From: Emydura subglobosa
Taxonomy: Eukaryota; Chordata; Testudines; Chelidae
Reading direction: 5' to 3'
Assembly: GCA_007922225.1 (NCBI GenBank)
Contig: ML679946.1
Span: 98,278,979 to 98,342,978, forward strand
DNA length: 64,000 nt
Part shown: positions 55,331 to 64,000 of the stretch, in pieces
Layout of the letters: every line of letters starts with the position of its first letter
How positions within the stretch are numbered: the stretch's first letter is position 1
The notes under the pieces: model-generated
What the model was told of the DNA's origin: nothing
Database searches by the model: none
Seen by the model: only the letters and a program-made list of their open reading frames with translations
Position numbers and translations under genes: made by a program

Positions 55331-56536
55331 ACCCTTTGTTACAGATTATTTACAAATATGTTAAACAGCACTGATCTCAGCAGAGATTAATGGAGGACCC
55401 CACTATTTAGCTTTCTCATTTGTGAAATCTGAGAGTTTATTCCTATCCTTTGTTTCCTAACTTTTAAGAAGTTATTGATCCATGGGGGCCTTCCCTCTTA
55501 TCCCACGACTGCTTTCTTTTCTTAAGAGCCTTTGATGAGGGACCTTGTCAAAGGACTTCTGAAAGCCCATCACACAATATCCACTAGATCGTCCTTGTCC
55601 ATATGTTTGTTGAGCCACTCAAAGAATGCTAATAGATGGGTGAGGCATGATTTCCCTTTACAAAAGCCATGTTGATTTTTCCCCAACAAATCATGTTCAT
55701 TGACTTACCTGATAATTCTGTTCTTTGCTATGGTTTCAGTAAATTTGCCGTGTACTGAAATTAGGCTTACCAGTCCGTAATTGTCAGGATAGCCTCTGGA
55801 GCCTTTTAAAAAATTGGTGTTACACTAGTTATAATCCATTTATCTGGTAAGGGTCTGATTTAAGCAATAAGTTAGTTACCCCACTTAGTAGTTCTGCAGT
55901 TTCATATTTGAGTTCCTTCAGAACTGTTGCGTGAATACCATCTGTTCTGGTGACATTACTTTTTAATTTATCAATGTGTTCCCAAATTTCCTCTGCCGAC
56001 ACCTCAATCTAGGACAGTTCCTCAGATTTGTCACCTAATAAGAATGGCTCAATTGTGGGAATCTCCATCTGCAATGAAGAAGGATGCAAAAAATTCATTT
56101 AGATTCTCCACAATGGCCTTGTCTTCCTTGAGTGCTCCTTTAGCACTTTGATTGTCCAGTGACCCCACTGATTGTTTGGCAGGCTTCCTGCTTCTGATAT
56201 ACTTAAAGAAATTTTTGCTGTTAATTTTTTTTCCTAGTTGCTCTACAAATTCTTTTTTTGGCTTGGCTAATTAAACTTTTACACTCGACTTGCCAGAATT
56301 TATGTTCCTTTCTATTTTCCTCACTAGGATTTGATTTTCAATTTGTAAAGGATGTCTTTTTGCTTCTAACTGCCTCTTTTGCTCAGCCATGGTGGCACTT
56401 TTGGTCCTCTTACTCTTTTAATTTTCTTTCCTATTTATTTGGGTATACATTTAATTTGGGCCTATATAATGTTGATTTAAAATATTTTCCGTGCAGCTTG
56501 CAGGCATGTCATTCTTGTGACTGTTCCTTTTAATTT

Positions 56537-57109
56537 CTATTTAACTAGCATCCTTATTTTATGTGTAATTCCCCTTTTTGAAGTAAAATGTGGCTGTGGT
56601 GGGCTTATTTGGTATTTTACCCCTACTAGAATATTAAATCTAATTACATTTTCCTTGCTATTGTGAAGTGGTTCAGCTATATTCACCTCTTGGACCAGAT
56701 CCTGTGCTTCTCGTAGGACTAAATCAAGAATTGTCTCTCCCCTTATAGATTCCAGGACTAACTTCTCCAAGGAGCAGTCATTGATGCTGTCTAGAAATTT
56801 CATCTCTGTTTCCTGTCCTGAGCTCACATGCACCCAATCATTTTGGGGATGGTTGAAATACCCTATTATTACTGAGTTTTCTAAGATTTTTGCTGTATTT
56901 GACTTTTTTTTCACATATACTGCGACTCCCACACCAGCACGACCTACTCTCTCATTCCTATATATTTTATACCCTGGTATTGTGGTGTCCCATTGATTAT
57001 CATTGTTCCTCCAAGTTTCTGTGATGCCTATTATATCAATATCCTCATTTAACACTAGACATTCAAGTTCACCCATCTTAGTATTTAGACTTCTAGCGTT
57101 TCTATACAA
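56537..57109 (-). pseudogene. CR1 ORF2 apurinic-like endonuclease domain
   Basis: 190 open residues at the N-terminus of ORF2: YRNARSLNTKMGELECLV (start of the fold), DIDIIGITETWR at about 24-35 (the metal-binding Glu), RVGRAGVGVAVYVKK at about 54-68, IGYFNHPQNDWV at about 82-93, and IRGETILDLVL at about 121-131. Intact enzymes nick the target strand to prime reverse transcription. The usual G-D-F-N active-site step here is G-Y-F-N, so the catalytic Asp is replaced by Tyr. A segment between about residues 75 and 82 is also short, so a deletion is likely. Start chosen at the first Met. Confidence 0.9.
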
Positions 57110-57489
57110 GCATTTATAAAATGTGTCAATATTTAGTTGTCTGTCTTAATGTGATGTAATTGAATTAGATTCTCTTTCATTTGACTGTTTCTCTTCAGCT
57201 CATACCTGTACTTTATCAACTTCTATCCTCTCCTCTTTACTAGGGCATAGAGAATCCCCATTAATAAATCATCCCCTAACAGATGCCTCCACCTAAACCA
57301 TGTGCTCTTCTGCGCCTGTTGGCTTTCCCCTGGCCTTTTGTTAAAAAACTCCTCTAAAATCTTTTTAATCTCATATGCCAGGAATCTGTTTCTATTTTGG
57401 TTTAGGTGGAGCCCATGCTTCCTCCATAGGTTCCTCCTTTCCCAAAAGATTCCTCAGTTCCTAATAAACCTAAATCCCTCCCTCCTACA

Positions 57490-57888
57490 CTATTGTCCTA
57501 TCCATGCATTAAGACCCTGCATTTGTGCCTGTCTTCTTGACCCTGTGCGTGGAACTGGAGGCATTTCTGAGAATGCTACCATGGAGATCCTGGATTTTAC
57601 TCTCTTAGCAAATTTGACCTCCAGGATCTCTCTCCTGTCTTTCCATATGTCCTTGCTACCTACATGCACCACAACCACTGGCTCCTCCCCAGCACTACAG
57701 AGTAGTCTGTCTAGGTGTCTTGAGAGCTCTGCAACCAGAAGGCAATTCATCAACCAGTTCTGTCTGTCATCACAAACACAACTATTTACATTTCTAATAA
57801 TCAAATATTCTATTAATATTATCTGTCTCTTCCTAACAACTGGGGTCACCTCCCCTGTAGAGTTGTGCTCAGTCAGAGACGAAAACAT
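57490..57888 (-). pseudogene. CR1 ORF1 SGNH-esterase domain
   Basis: 132 residues containing LSRHLDRLLCSAGEEPVVVVHVGSKDI, where HVG-S-K-D corresponds to the G-x-N-D esterase block, then the FSEMPPVPRTGSRRQ block and LNAWIG. It is the better preserved of the two esterase remnants. The Ser block (GDS-type) is not visible in this frame, and the Asn of GxND is Lys. The plus-strand frame covering the same bases is an antisense shadow. Confidence 0.8.
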
Positions 57889-58700
57889 GACATCATCTGG
57901 AAAGAGGGTCCCAACTATGGCACCATTTCCCTTTGCTCTAGTTTGATGTTCTCCTTCCCTGAGATGTTAATACTCATCAACAGCACAGAGGCTGTCTAAC
58001 TGCGGGTGGGACCTCTCTACTGTGTCCTAGAAGGTCTTATCTAGTCACCTCTCTGTCTCCCTTAGCTCCTCCAGTTCACCCACTTTGGTTTCAAGAGCTC
58101 GTACTCAATCTGAGCGCCATGAGCTGCTTCACCAAATGCACACATAAGCCTCCTGCCCACAAGGCAGGTCATCATACATGCTGCCTTCGGTGCAATAAAC
58201 TGGATCACCCCAACTCTACTGCTGGACTTCTGCCTACATTATTTTTACACTTGTAGGGTTTGGGGGTGGATTTGGTGGGGTGGGTATTGGCCTGGATTTA
58301 GAATATGTTTCTTTGGTGTGTTTGGCTTTCATGCTTCTCTAAACTGCCTCACAGAAGTCCCCTGTTCATTATCTCCTCTGGCTGCTTAGAAGCTGGATTT
58401 TTAAACCTCTATTCCCCCAGGTTATCCCCTCCCTCCGTCAATGGATCTGGAAGGGTTTAGGGATCAAAGGATGGATGCCTAGAAATTCCTTAGGAACCTC
58501 TCAATCTTGCCTAGCAAGCCAATAGGTTCAGCATGCAGCCCTCCAAGCAGAGCACACTATAAATTTCAGTCAAGCAGGCACACAGCCAACAAACTATCAG
58601 ACAAATTCACCCCAAGCATCACATAGTTGCTCCTCCTTCACCAGGAGAATTCCCCCCAAATTCCCCTTTGTGCTGCTCCTTCCTGTTGTTCAATATATCT

Positions 58701-59065
58701 AGGGTCCCTCGTGGTAATAATTAAACTGACTTGAGCCCTCATGCTGAAACTTGAGAAAACAAAACACACTCTGCCTGGATACATGTAACAGGCAAAACTT
58801 CCCCAATTGCAAGTGCTCTGAGATGATGTCTGAATGGGGGAATCATTATTAGGGGAAAAGGAAAACAGTCATAACCTTCAGAAAACATAGCAACAGAATA
58901 TATATACAAATAAAGAGAAAAATATTCCCTCTTCTAGTAACTTTGTCACTAGTCTGTCTAACTCCTTCCCACTCACCAGTGAGAATATCTCACAACTGAT
59001 ACGTTTTTGGCTGCACCACCTCTCCCATCTAAAGAAACCCCACTCATGGTCAAGACCAGTGAGTA
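58701..59065. other. Unassigned DNA between CR1 and PLE insertions
   Basis: Nothing recognised. Confidence 0.4.
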
Positions 59066-59078
59066 GCAGTAACTTAAG

Positions 59079-59209
59079 ATCCAGAGGGGTAGCCATGTTA
59101 ATCTGTATACAGCAAAAACAACAAGAGTCCTGTAGCACTTTAAAGACTAACACATTTAATTTCTGCAGGCATGAGCTATATGCACAGCATAAGTATGGCC
59201 ATTGTTTTT
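59079..59209 (-). mobile_element. Penelope-like tail insertion with 13-bp target duplication
   Basis: The insert reads on the minus strand TTAAATGTGTTAGTCTTTAAAGTG, ACAGGACTCTTGTTGTTTTTGC and AACATGGCTACCCCTCTGGAT, matching 16156-16286. It is flanked by GCAGTAACTTAAG at 59066-59078 and 59210-59222 (exact). The 5' end (minus sense) is truncated before the GAAGTG motif. Confidence 0.85.
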
Positions 59210-59284
59210 GCAGTAACTTAAGAGTCTTTTTGCAGGTCTTTCTCCTGTCCCACCTGGAGGAACCAGAACCTAGCCTATTTTAAT

Positions 59285-59491
59285 GTGAAGTATGCCATCA
59301 TGTGCCAACAATGCCCCTCTGCCATGTACATTGGCCAGACTGAACTGTCTCTACGCAAAAGAATAAGTGGACACAAATCAGACAACAATCTCCAGCATGA
59401 AACTGCAGAGCTGGAACTCATATGCAAACTTTACACTATCAGACTAGGTCTGAAGAGAGACTGGGAGTGGCTAGCCCACTATAAAAAATAA
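59285..59491 (+). pseudogene. GIY-YIG endonuclease remnant of a Penelope-like element
   Basis: About 69 codons: KYAIMCQQCPSAMYIGQTEL, then SLRKRISGHKSDN. The Tyr of the first strand, a C-x2-C pair between the two strands (a Penelope hallmark), YIG-x-T, the catalytic-core Arg in LRKRI and the His of GH are all present. The following part (ELELICKLYTIRLGLKRDWEWL) is degenerate and no clear metal-binding Glu is seen. The reverse transcriptase is absent through 5' truncation. The first codon lies on the target-duplication edge, so this is the middle of an original frame, not a true start. Confidence 0.85.
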
Positions 59492-59717
59492 TGTTCCCTC
59501 TTTTGACATTCACACCTTCTCATCAACTGTTGTGAATGGCCTCATCAACCCTGATTGACTTTATCTTGTTAACACTTGCCCTCCTCACTGTGATGTAACT
59601 CACCCATCCTTGCATGTGTATATATACCTACCAAACTGAAGTTTGCATCTGACGAAGTGGGTTTCTGCCTACGAAAGCTTATGTTAATCTTTAAGGTGCT
59701 ACAGGACTCTCACTGTT
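59286..59717 (+). mobile_element. 5'-truncated Penelope-like element with GIY-YIG segment and 15-bp target duplication
   Basis: TAGCCTATTTTAATG (59271-59285) and TAGCCTGTTTTAGTG (59718-59732) flank the insert, differing at two positions. It contains the GIY-YIG remnant followed by about 220 bp of 3' sequence ending GCATCTGACGAAGTGGG, CTACGAAAGCTTATG, TCTTTAAGGTGCTACAGGACTCTC. Penelope-like elements carry a C-terminal GIY-YIG endonuclease after the reverse transcriptase; here only that end was copied. Confidence 0.88.
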
Positions 59718-59732
59718 TAGCCTGTTTTAGTG

Positions 59733-61238
59733 ATAAAGTGGGTGAGTTCACTCACTAGAGTCCACTCATCTCTGCTGTTCATCTTTGATGGTTCTCAGAG
59801 CAAAGTCCTCAGTCTGCATTGTTTCTCACCACAAAGAAGGGAGCCCCGAGCACTGAAGAATCTTGAACAGAATCCTAGCTCCTTAGAAATGAACTCTTCA
59901 CTTGAAAGTTAAAAATCTTTACCCTGTTTGAGCTTCACTGGGAACCATTGTCCCATAAAATCCAAGTTCAAATATAGTTACATTGACTCCCAAAGTATTG
60001 ATAGGGGAATTGTGGGAAGGTAGCCTATGCAAATTAAGCTCTCTATGTCAGCACTTTTCCCTTTTCACCAGTCGAGGGAGCAGACAGCTCTTTCCCCTAT
60101 GGAAGCTTCTGGCAATAGGACATACATATTACCAAAAAAACACCAAACCCAACCAAAAGGATAATCCCTTCTTCAAAAGAACATTATTAAGGTTGGAAAG
60201 TCAATCACTCAATAGTTCAGAAATGCCAATGTCAGGGAGGTGAGGTTGACATTCTTGCACCACGAGAATTAGGCAGCTAAAACACGCTCTCTGATGCCTC
60301 CTCCATCACAGCCCAAAGTACATCTCAGCACAGAATTGAATCTGGGCCAGTAACATAGCATATGATCTTACATAACTCCAATATGCAAACTGCAAGCTAC
60401 CTATGCAGTATTCAGATATGAGTTATGTCTATTTTTGTGCCAGTCAGTAATAAGCCTCTTACTCTCTCATAACTCCCCAGCTTCACCAGCAGGCACAATG
60501 AGGTCTGAAACCACAATGGAGGAGGAGACAGGAAATATGCCCAGACTGCAAACTCTCTTGGGTAAAATGGCAAATCTGCAAATCAGAAAAGAAATACAGG
60601 AGCCTGCCAAGCCCTGGGCAGCAAAATAATAGCTTTCAGCACAGGAATTAAGGGAAGGGAGAACACAGGCTTGGAAGATCCTAAGGGGTGAATACAGACA
60701 AATAATTAGAGGAACAGATGAATGATCACTCCAGTTTACAAAAGCCAAACATTATGAATGGAATATGAGCAAGGAAACACCTGCTCAGCATTTTACGAAA
60801 GAGGTTATAAATAGTTCAGCTGGAAAAAACTGAAATTGAAGATAAAAGAAGGTATCCGGTAAAAATTCTCATTAAACCATCTTTTTGGGGAGTCTACCAA
60901 ACTATTCACCAATACGAAAATCAATCTACTCTTAACACAGAGCTAGAAAATTAACCAGACAGATAAACTGAAATGATTAATTCTAGCGTATGTAGCATCC
61001 TTAGAATCCCCTGCTAACCCATGAGAAATAGAGCAAGCAGTACTATTATATACTTGAAAATACAGTCCTGGTCCATGACTAATAGTCCTAAGTGCTATGA
61101 TAATACAGATCAATAATAATAAATAATAATCACAATAATAAACAGCTGCATGGCAGCCAACTAGAAACAAGATGTGGAGTAAGGCCTGAAAAGCCTTTGA
61201 TATTCAGATACCATAGTGTTGAGCAAGATATAAATGTT
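59733..61238. other. Unassigned DNA with AAT-rich microsatellite
   Basis: No element recognised. AATAATAATAAATAATAATCACAATAATAA at 61112-61141 is an imperfect (AAT)n tract. Confidence 0.4.
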
Positions 61239-61385
61239 TATTATTATTATTGTTTATTTGTATTACAGTAGTGACTAGAAGCACCAACTGAGATCAGGGC
61301 CCTACTGTGCTAGGTTCTGTACACACAGAGAGGAAGAAATCATTCTTGTCCTGGAAAGCTTACTATCTAAACAGAAAAGGCTTAC
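61239..61385 (-). repeat. CORE-SINE/MIR-like tail
   Basis: TTATTATTATTGTTTATTTGTATTACAGTAG, GATCAGGGCCCTACTGTGCTAGG and CTTACTATCTAAACAG are the minus-strand form of the tail at 29275. Confidence 0.65.
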
Positions 61386-61609
61386 AAACAGAGAAACAGA
61401 GGGCTAGTTTACCAAAAAAACGTAAATGCCTAACTACCACTTCAGACACTTAAATTCCAGAATCAGGCTTCATTAGAATTCACAATTCCCCATGTGACAG
61501 AGTGGACTAGGCCCAGAGGCCCCCTGGTTGAAGCCTCAGGGTCCTGCCATACCATGTCCCTTAAAGGAGCAGAAGAGAAGGCCTCCAAATTGCCTAGAGT
61601 GATTGTGGG

Positions 61610-61676
61610 GAAGCAGCCAATAAGAGAGGCTGCAGGGAGAAGCCAATTAGGGCCTACCAGGGCCATATAAAAGGAG
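61610..61676 (+). promoter_or_regulatory. LTR promoter: two CCAAT boxes and a TATA box
   Basis: CAGCCAATAAG, AGCCAATTAG and GGCCATATAAAAGGAGC occur in order with about 27 and 22 bp spacing, a classical RNA polymerase II promoter layout. It is probably inactive because the transcribed part is now split. Confidence 0.65.
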
Positions 61677-61830
61677 CTGCAGGACAGAGCAGCAGTTAGT
61701 TGCAGTTTGGAGTTGGAGGAGAGAAAACTGTGTTCCTGGCAGGCTGAATGAGCATAAGGACCCTGGATAGCTCAGTTGCTGGCAGGGACCTGGGGAGCGA
61801 AAGAGTTCCTGGCTGTCTGCTGGAACTGAG

Positions 61831-62106
61831 GGTATGTCTATACTGGCCACAGCCAGATCTATCTTTCTGGATTGATTGAGCAGTCAGTGTAGAACCGCTC
61901 AATCGATCAGGAAGTTGACTGAGTAAAACCACCCCCTCAAATAGTATAGTGCTGCGTCAATGGGAACACTGTTCCTATCGGCACAGTGCAGTGAAGACAT
62001 CACGCAGAAGGGAAGCACAGCAGGCGACTGGAGTTACGCAAGCTACTCTGCGTAGTTTGTGTAACTCCCGTTGACTGCCGTCAAATCTCCAGGTAAGTAC
62101 AGACCA
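61831..62106. mobile_element. hAT-type non-autonomous element, copy 2
   Basis: GGTATGTCTATACTGG at the start and AAGTACAGACCA at the end; interior matches 23436-23716. Flanks GAACTGAG and GGGCAGAG agree at 5 of 8 positions, a possible decayed 8-bp duplication. An inner GAACCGCTCAATCGATC / GATTGATTGAGC pair adds a second inverted repeat. Confidence 0.78.
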
Positions 62107-62252
62107 GGGCAGAGTACGGACTGAGCTTGGGAAGGGCTGCAGGAAGACAACGTCTCCAGAGAGGAAGCCCTGGGAGTATGGCCCCTGTAGTGTTCGGTAT
62201 TTTTATCTCGGTGGTGGGATGGAGCACACTGACAAAATGATTTCAAAAGTAC

Positions 62253-62264
62253 TTATTTATTACA
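62253..62264 (-). terminator. LTR polyadenylation signal
   Basis: GTAATAAATAAG on the minus strand contains AATAAA, 70 bp before the LTR end. Confidence 0.6.
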
Positions 62265-62435
62265 TGAGGTAGCGTAAGAAAGACAGAAGCGGAAGCCCTT
62301 CACCATACAGGAAAAGGAGCTCCAGCACAAGTCTTGAGGTGAAAAGTACAATGAAAATACACTCAACCACAAGAATGTAAAGTAGTAGCTTACAGCTTTG
62401 CATGGGCATATTAAACTAAATGGAAGTGCCCATGC

Positions 62436-62702
62436 TTATGCATTGTTATTTTTATCATGAGCTGAGCAACCGCAGCAGCAGCTGCAATTAGTGAATAGAG
62501 ATGTGAACCATAAAGCTAGGAAGGGACCCGCCAAGAGGATGCCTAACGCAATATACTCCTGAGGGTCCATCGGTGTAACTACAAAGCAAGGAAGAGATCT
62601 AGTTAAACGGGTAGAAGGGCGCTCACCAACGCAAGAACAAGGAGACCCATGCTTCGTCCTGATGAGCGGGTGGCATCCGGGGAACCGCCTTGGCCGAGGC
62701 AT
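62436..62702 (-). other. Open frame inside the LTR R region
   Basis: 88 codons on the LTR's sense strand between its TATA box and its AATAAA. The C-terminal half, from MDPQEYIALGILLAG onward, has one hydrophobic membrane-like span followed by a Cys-rich tail (NCSCCCGCSAHD). Just upstream is a short Leu-rich Met-initiated stretch (near 62650) next to a good splice-donor match (TTGGTGAGC, about 62622-62630), and a pyrimidine-rich acceptor-like CTTTGTAG lies near 62582-62590. Whether it was ever translated is unknown; it could be a chance frame in LTR sequence. Confidence 0.3.
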
Positions 62703-63414
62703 CCACTGTGGCTTCCATGGAGTCTCATGGAGTCTCAGCTTGGGGAGGCTCCCGGGGGACTGATATACCCTTTCCCCCCCTCACCTTGCAGCAAGCCTTA
62801 CCCAGTAATACATGACGTATATCTCAATCCCAGTAGGCATTGGGCCTTAACACTTAGTTGCTATTAGTCTATTGGTGATTAGTTGGGGACTTTCTGGAAT
62901 AAGGTGACGTTAGTTGTTTACTTCAAAGAGAACTTAGCCATCATCTTAGTTCCCCTTTATTATTGCTAAAATAGAAACCTTTTAGCTTATCAAGCATTAG
63001 CAAATGTCTGTGGTCGTCTCAGAATGCTCCAGACCCCAAGGCACTTCCTCCTCTGGCCTAAGGTCGGGCAGAGGGCAGCGTCTGGGTTCTGCTCCTGAGA
63101 GGTCTTAACTTTTGCCTTTCTGGCTGCAAAAAGCTTAGCATTGCTTTCAGGGCCTTGCTCTTGTCAAGCTATACTGATTTCGCATTACAAAGTCTTGCGC
63201 ACCCTAACAGCCCCATAACAGGGACAGGCAACTTAGTGACTGTATACCCCAGAAAGAGTTTGTTCTGATTCACATACAGTGTTTGACTTGGCCGGAAGAC
63301 TGAGTCACTGAAAAACTGCCTGAGATCCACTGACGGGAATCACCATAAACTGAAAGACTGCAGACACACCTGAGCAGGAGGCAGTGCTCATGAGTGGTGT
63401 GACATCCCATTACA

Positions 63415-63680
63415 TTCCTGTTCAGCTGTCCCCAAACTCTATAGGTACTTACATTGGTTTATCTCCTAAATTTTTGCAGTAAAAGTTTTCTAGGTTCCTA
63501 TATTTCTCTCTCTGGGCATGCACAGTGCAGCCTCATACTAGGTGTCAGGCACCTAAGCCTGAGAGTAATACACCATAGTCTTTCCTCCAATGAACTCACC
63601 TGCAGGGCTCAGTCTAGTAAATGTGTACAGAACTTGCCTACTAGATCAAGCACCTAGAGGCAAGCTGACACAAAAAACCA
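63415..63680. other. Unassigned DNA
   Basis: Nothing recognised. Confidence 0.35.
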
Positions 63681-63689
63681 GCTGGGGCT

Positions 63690-63935
63690 GGGGAGGAGAA
63701 CCTCATCATATTTTTTAGCCCTGAGGGGAGGGTGCTCACCTGGGATGTGTGAGACTCCTAGGTCATCCTCTGACAGAGAAGAGATTTGAACTGTGATTGA
63801 CTACCTTTTAGAGAAGTGCCTTAACCCCTGGGCTATGGAACAGGCTGATTGAGTTGGGAGGAGTGTGAGGGGGAGAAAAGGTCTCCCTCCTGTTGAAGCT
63901 GTTCCACTTCGGGTATATAAAGAATAATTGAAGCA
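63690..63935. repeat. tRNA-like repeat related to the core of 49561-50137
   Basis: GGTGCTCACCTGGGATGTGTGAGACTCCTAGGTC and GAAGAGATTTGAACTGTGATT, then GCCTTAACCCCTGGGCTATGG, and CTGTTGAAGCTGTTCCACTTCGGGTATATAAAG match parts of the element at 49561-50137 in forward and inverted relation. Confidence 0.5.
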
Positions 63936-64000
63936 CGGTGAATGAATCCTGGGCCTTCCATATGAGTGTTCTAACGAAGGTTATAGAGTCATTCTCATGC

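Larger units (their letters stand above)
54389..58700 (-). mobile_element. Near full-length CR1 LINE (minus strand), about 4.3 kb
   Basis: 3' end at 54389 (minus-strand terminal TTATGTTCTTATGAAC octamer repeat), 3' UTR 54389-54780, ORF2 C-terminal domain and RT to about 56500 (ADDAK catalytic site near 55303-55316), endonuclease 56537-57109, ORF1 esterase 57490-57888, ORF1 coiled coil near 58060-58100, and a 5' region to about 58700 whose exact start is uncertain. This is the most complete element in the window, but stops occur in both ORFs. Confidence 0.88.
62186..63209 (-). mobile_element. Solo LTR, 1,024 bp, with 5-bp target duplication
   Basis: GCCCC stands at 62181-62185 and 63210-63214. 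On the minus strand the insert begins TGTTAGGGTGCGC and ends CCGAACACTACA. It contains GGTATATCAG as TATA site near 62763-62770 and AATAAA at 62256-62261, about 500 bp downstream of the inferred start site, so the R region would be unusually long. No internal viral genes flank it. Confidence 0.85.
61493..63414 (+). mobile_element. LTR (solo) interrupted by two later insertions
   Basis: Begins TGTGACAGAGTGG and appears to end CATCCCATTACA. Promoter elements: CCAAT-type CAGCCAATAAG (61613) and AGCCAATTAG (61641), then CATATAAAAGGAGC (61663). It is interrupted at 61831-62106 by a hAT-type element and at 62186-63209 by another LTR; the LTR sequence resumes at GGGACAGGCAACTTAG. Outer limits are inferred from the TG and CA ends and no target duplication was found. 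Confidence 0.6.

Noticed and set aside
57302..57946. Longest open frame in the window, 214 codons on the plus strand
   Set aside because: It is the antisense of the CR1 ORF1 esterase region (57490-57888 minus), which carries recognisable domain motifs. Its own composition (Ser/Leu/Phe-rich) has no domain.
59079..59717. First read as one Penelope element with an inverted terminal repeat on its left
   Set aside because: Each part has its own target duplication (GCAGTAACTTAAG and TAGCCT.TTTTA.TG), so they are two independent insertions in opposite orientation.

Overview
No host gene, exon, tRNA or rRNA can be supported in this window. It reads as gene-poor vertebrate DNA (intergenic or deep intronic) built almost entirely from transposable elements of several ages. 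The mix points to a sauropsid, most likely a turtle, with a crocodilian as the alternative. It contains many CR1 LINE copies of several subfamilies, including two near full-length ones with an SGNH-esterase ORF1; Penelope-like (PLE) tails and a GIY-YIG endonuclease remnant; MIR/CORE-SINE relics; hAT-type short inverted-repeat elements; and decayed retroviral LTRs. The species call rests on repeat content alone.

Layout. 1-5.6 kb: a GC-rich block with a 41-bp minisatellite and duplicated GC boxes, a CR1 3' end, and MIR relics. 5.6-11 kb: a Myb/SANT-like transposon-protein remnant, a solo LTR, and a near full-length minus-strand CR1 (3' end about 7570, 5' end about 10990). 11-16 kb: mostly unassigned. 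16-25 kb: an AT-rich inverted-repeat element carrying a PLE insertion, several CR1 pieces, a solo LTR, and a three-layer nest (hAT-type element in a solo LTR in a CR1). 25-31 kb: hairpin-type short repeats and a GC-rich strand-asymmetric block. 31.5-37.3 kb: a decayed endogenous retrovirus with a 5' LTR stub, PBS-like site, pol and env remnants, polypurine tract and 3' LTR. 37-50 kb: MIR relics, small inverted-repeat elements and three consecutive CR1 fragments. 50-54 kb: a CR1 RT fragment and an inverted-repeat PLE-type insertion with a perfect 14-bp target duplication. 54.4-58.7 kb: a second near full-length minus-strand CR1. 59-60 kb: two PLE insertions with target duplications, one retaining a GIY-YIG endonuclease reading frame. 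61.5-63.4 kb: an LTR interrupted first by a hAT-type element and then by a second 1,024-bp LTR with a 5-bp target duplication.

Nothing here functions as a working system today: every long coding region is broken by stops, frameshifts or truncation. The value of the window is as a layered record of retrotransposition. The cleanest signals are three PLE-type insertions with exact or near-exact target duplications, a fourth link between a short tail repeat and a GIY-YIG coding segment, and two stratified nests that fix relative insertion order. Family names come from recognition of sequence patterns; no database search was possible. Boundaries given for old repeats are approximate unless a target duplication is stated.
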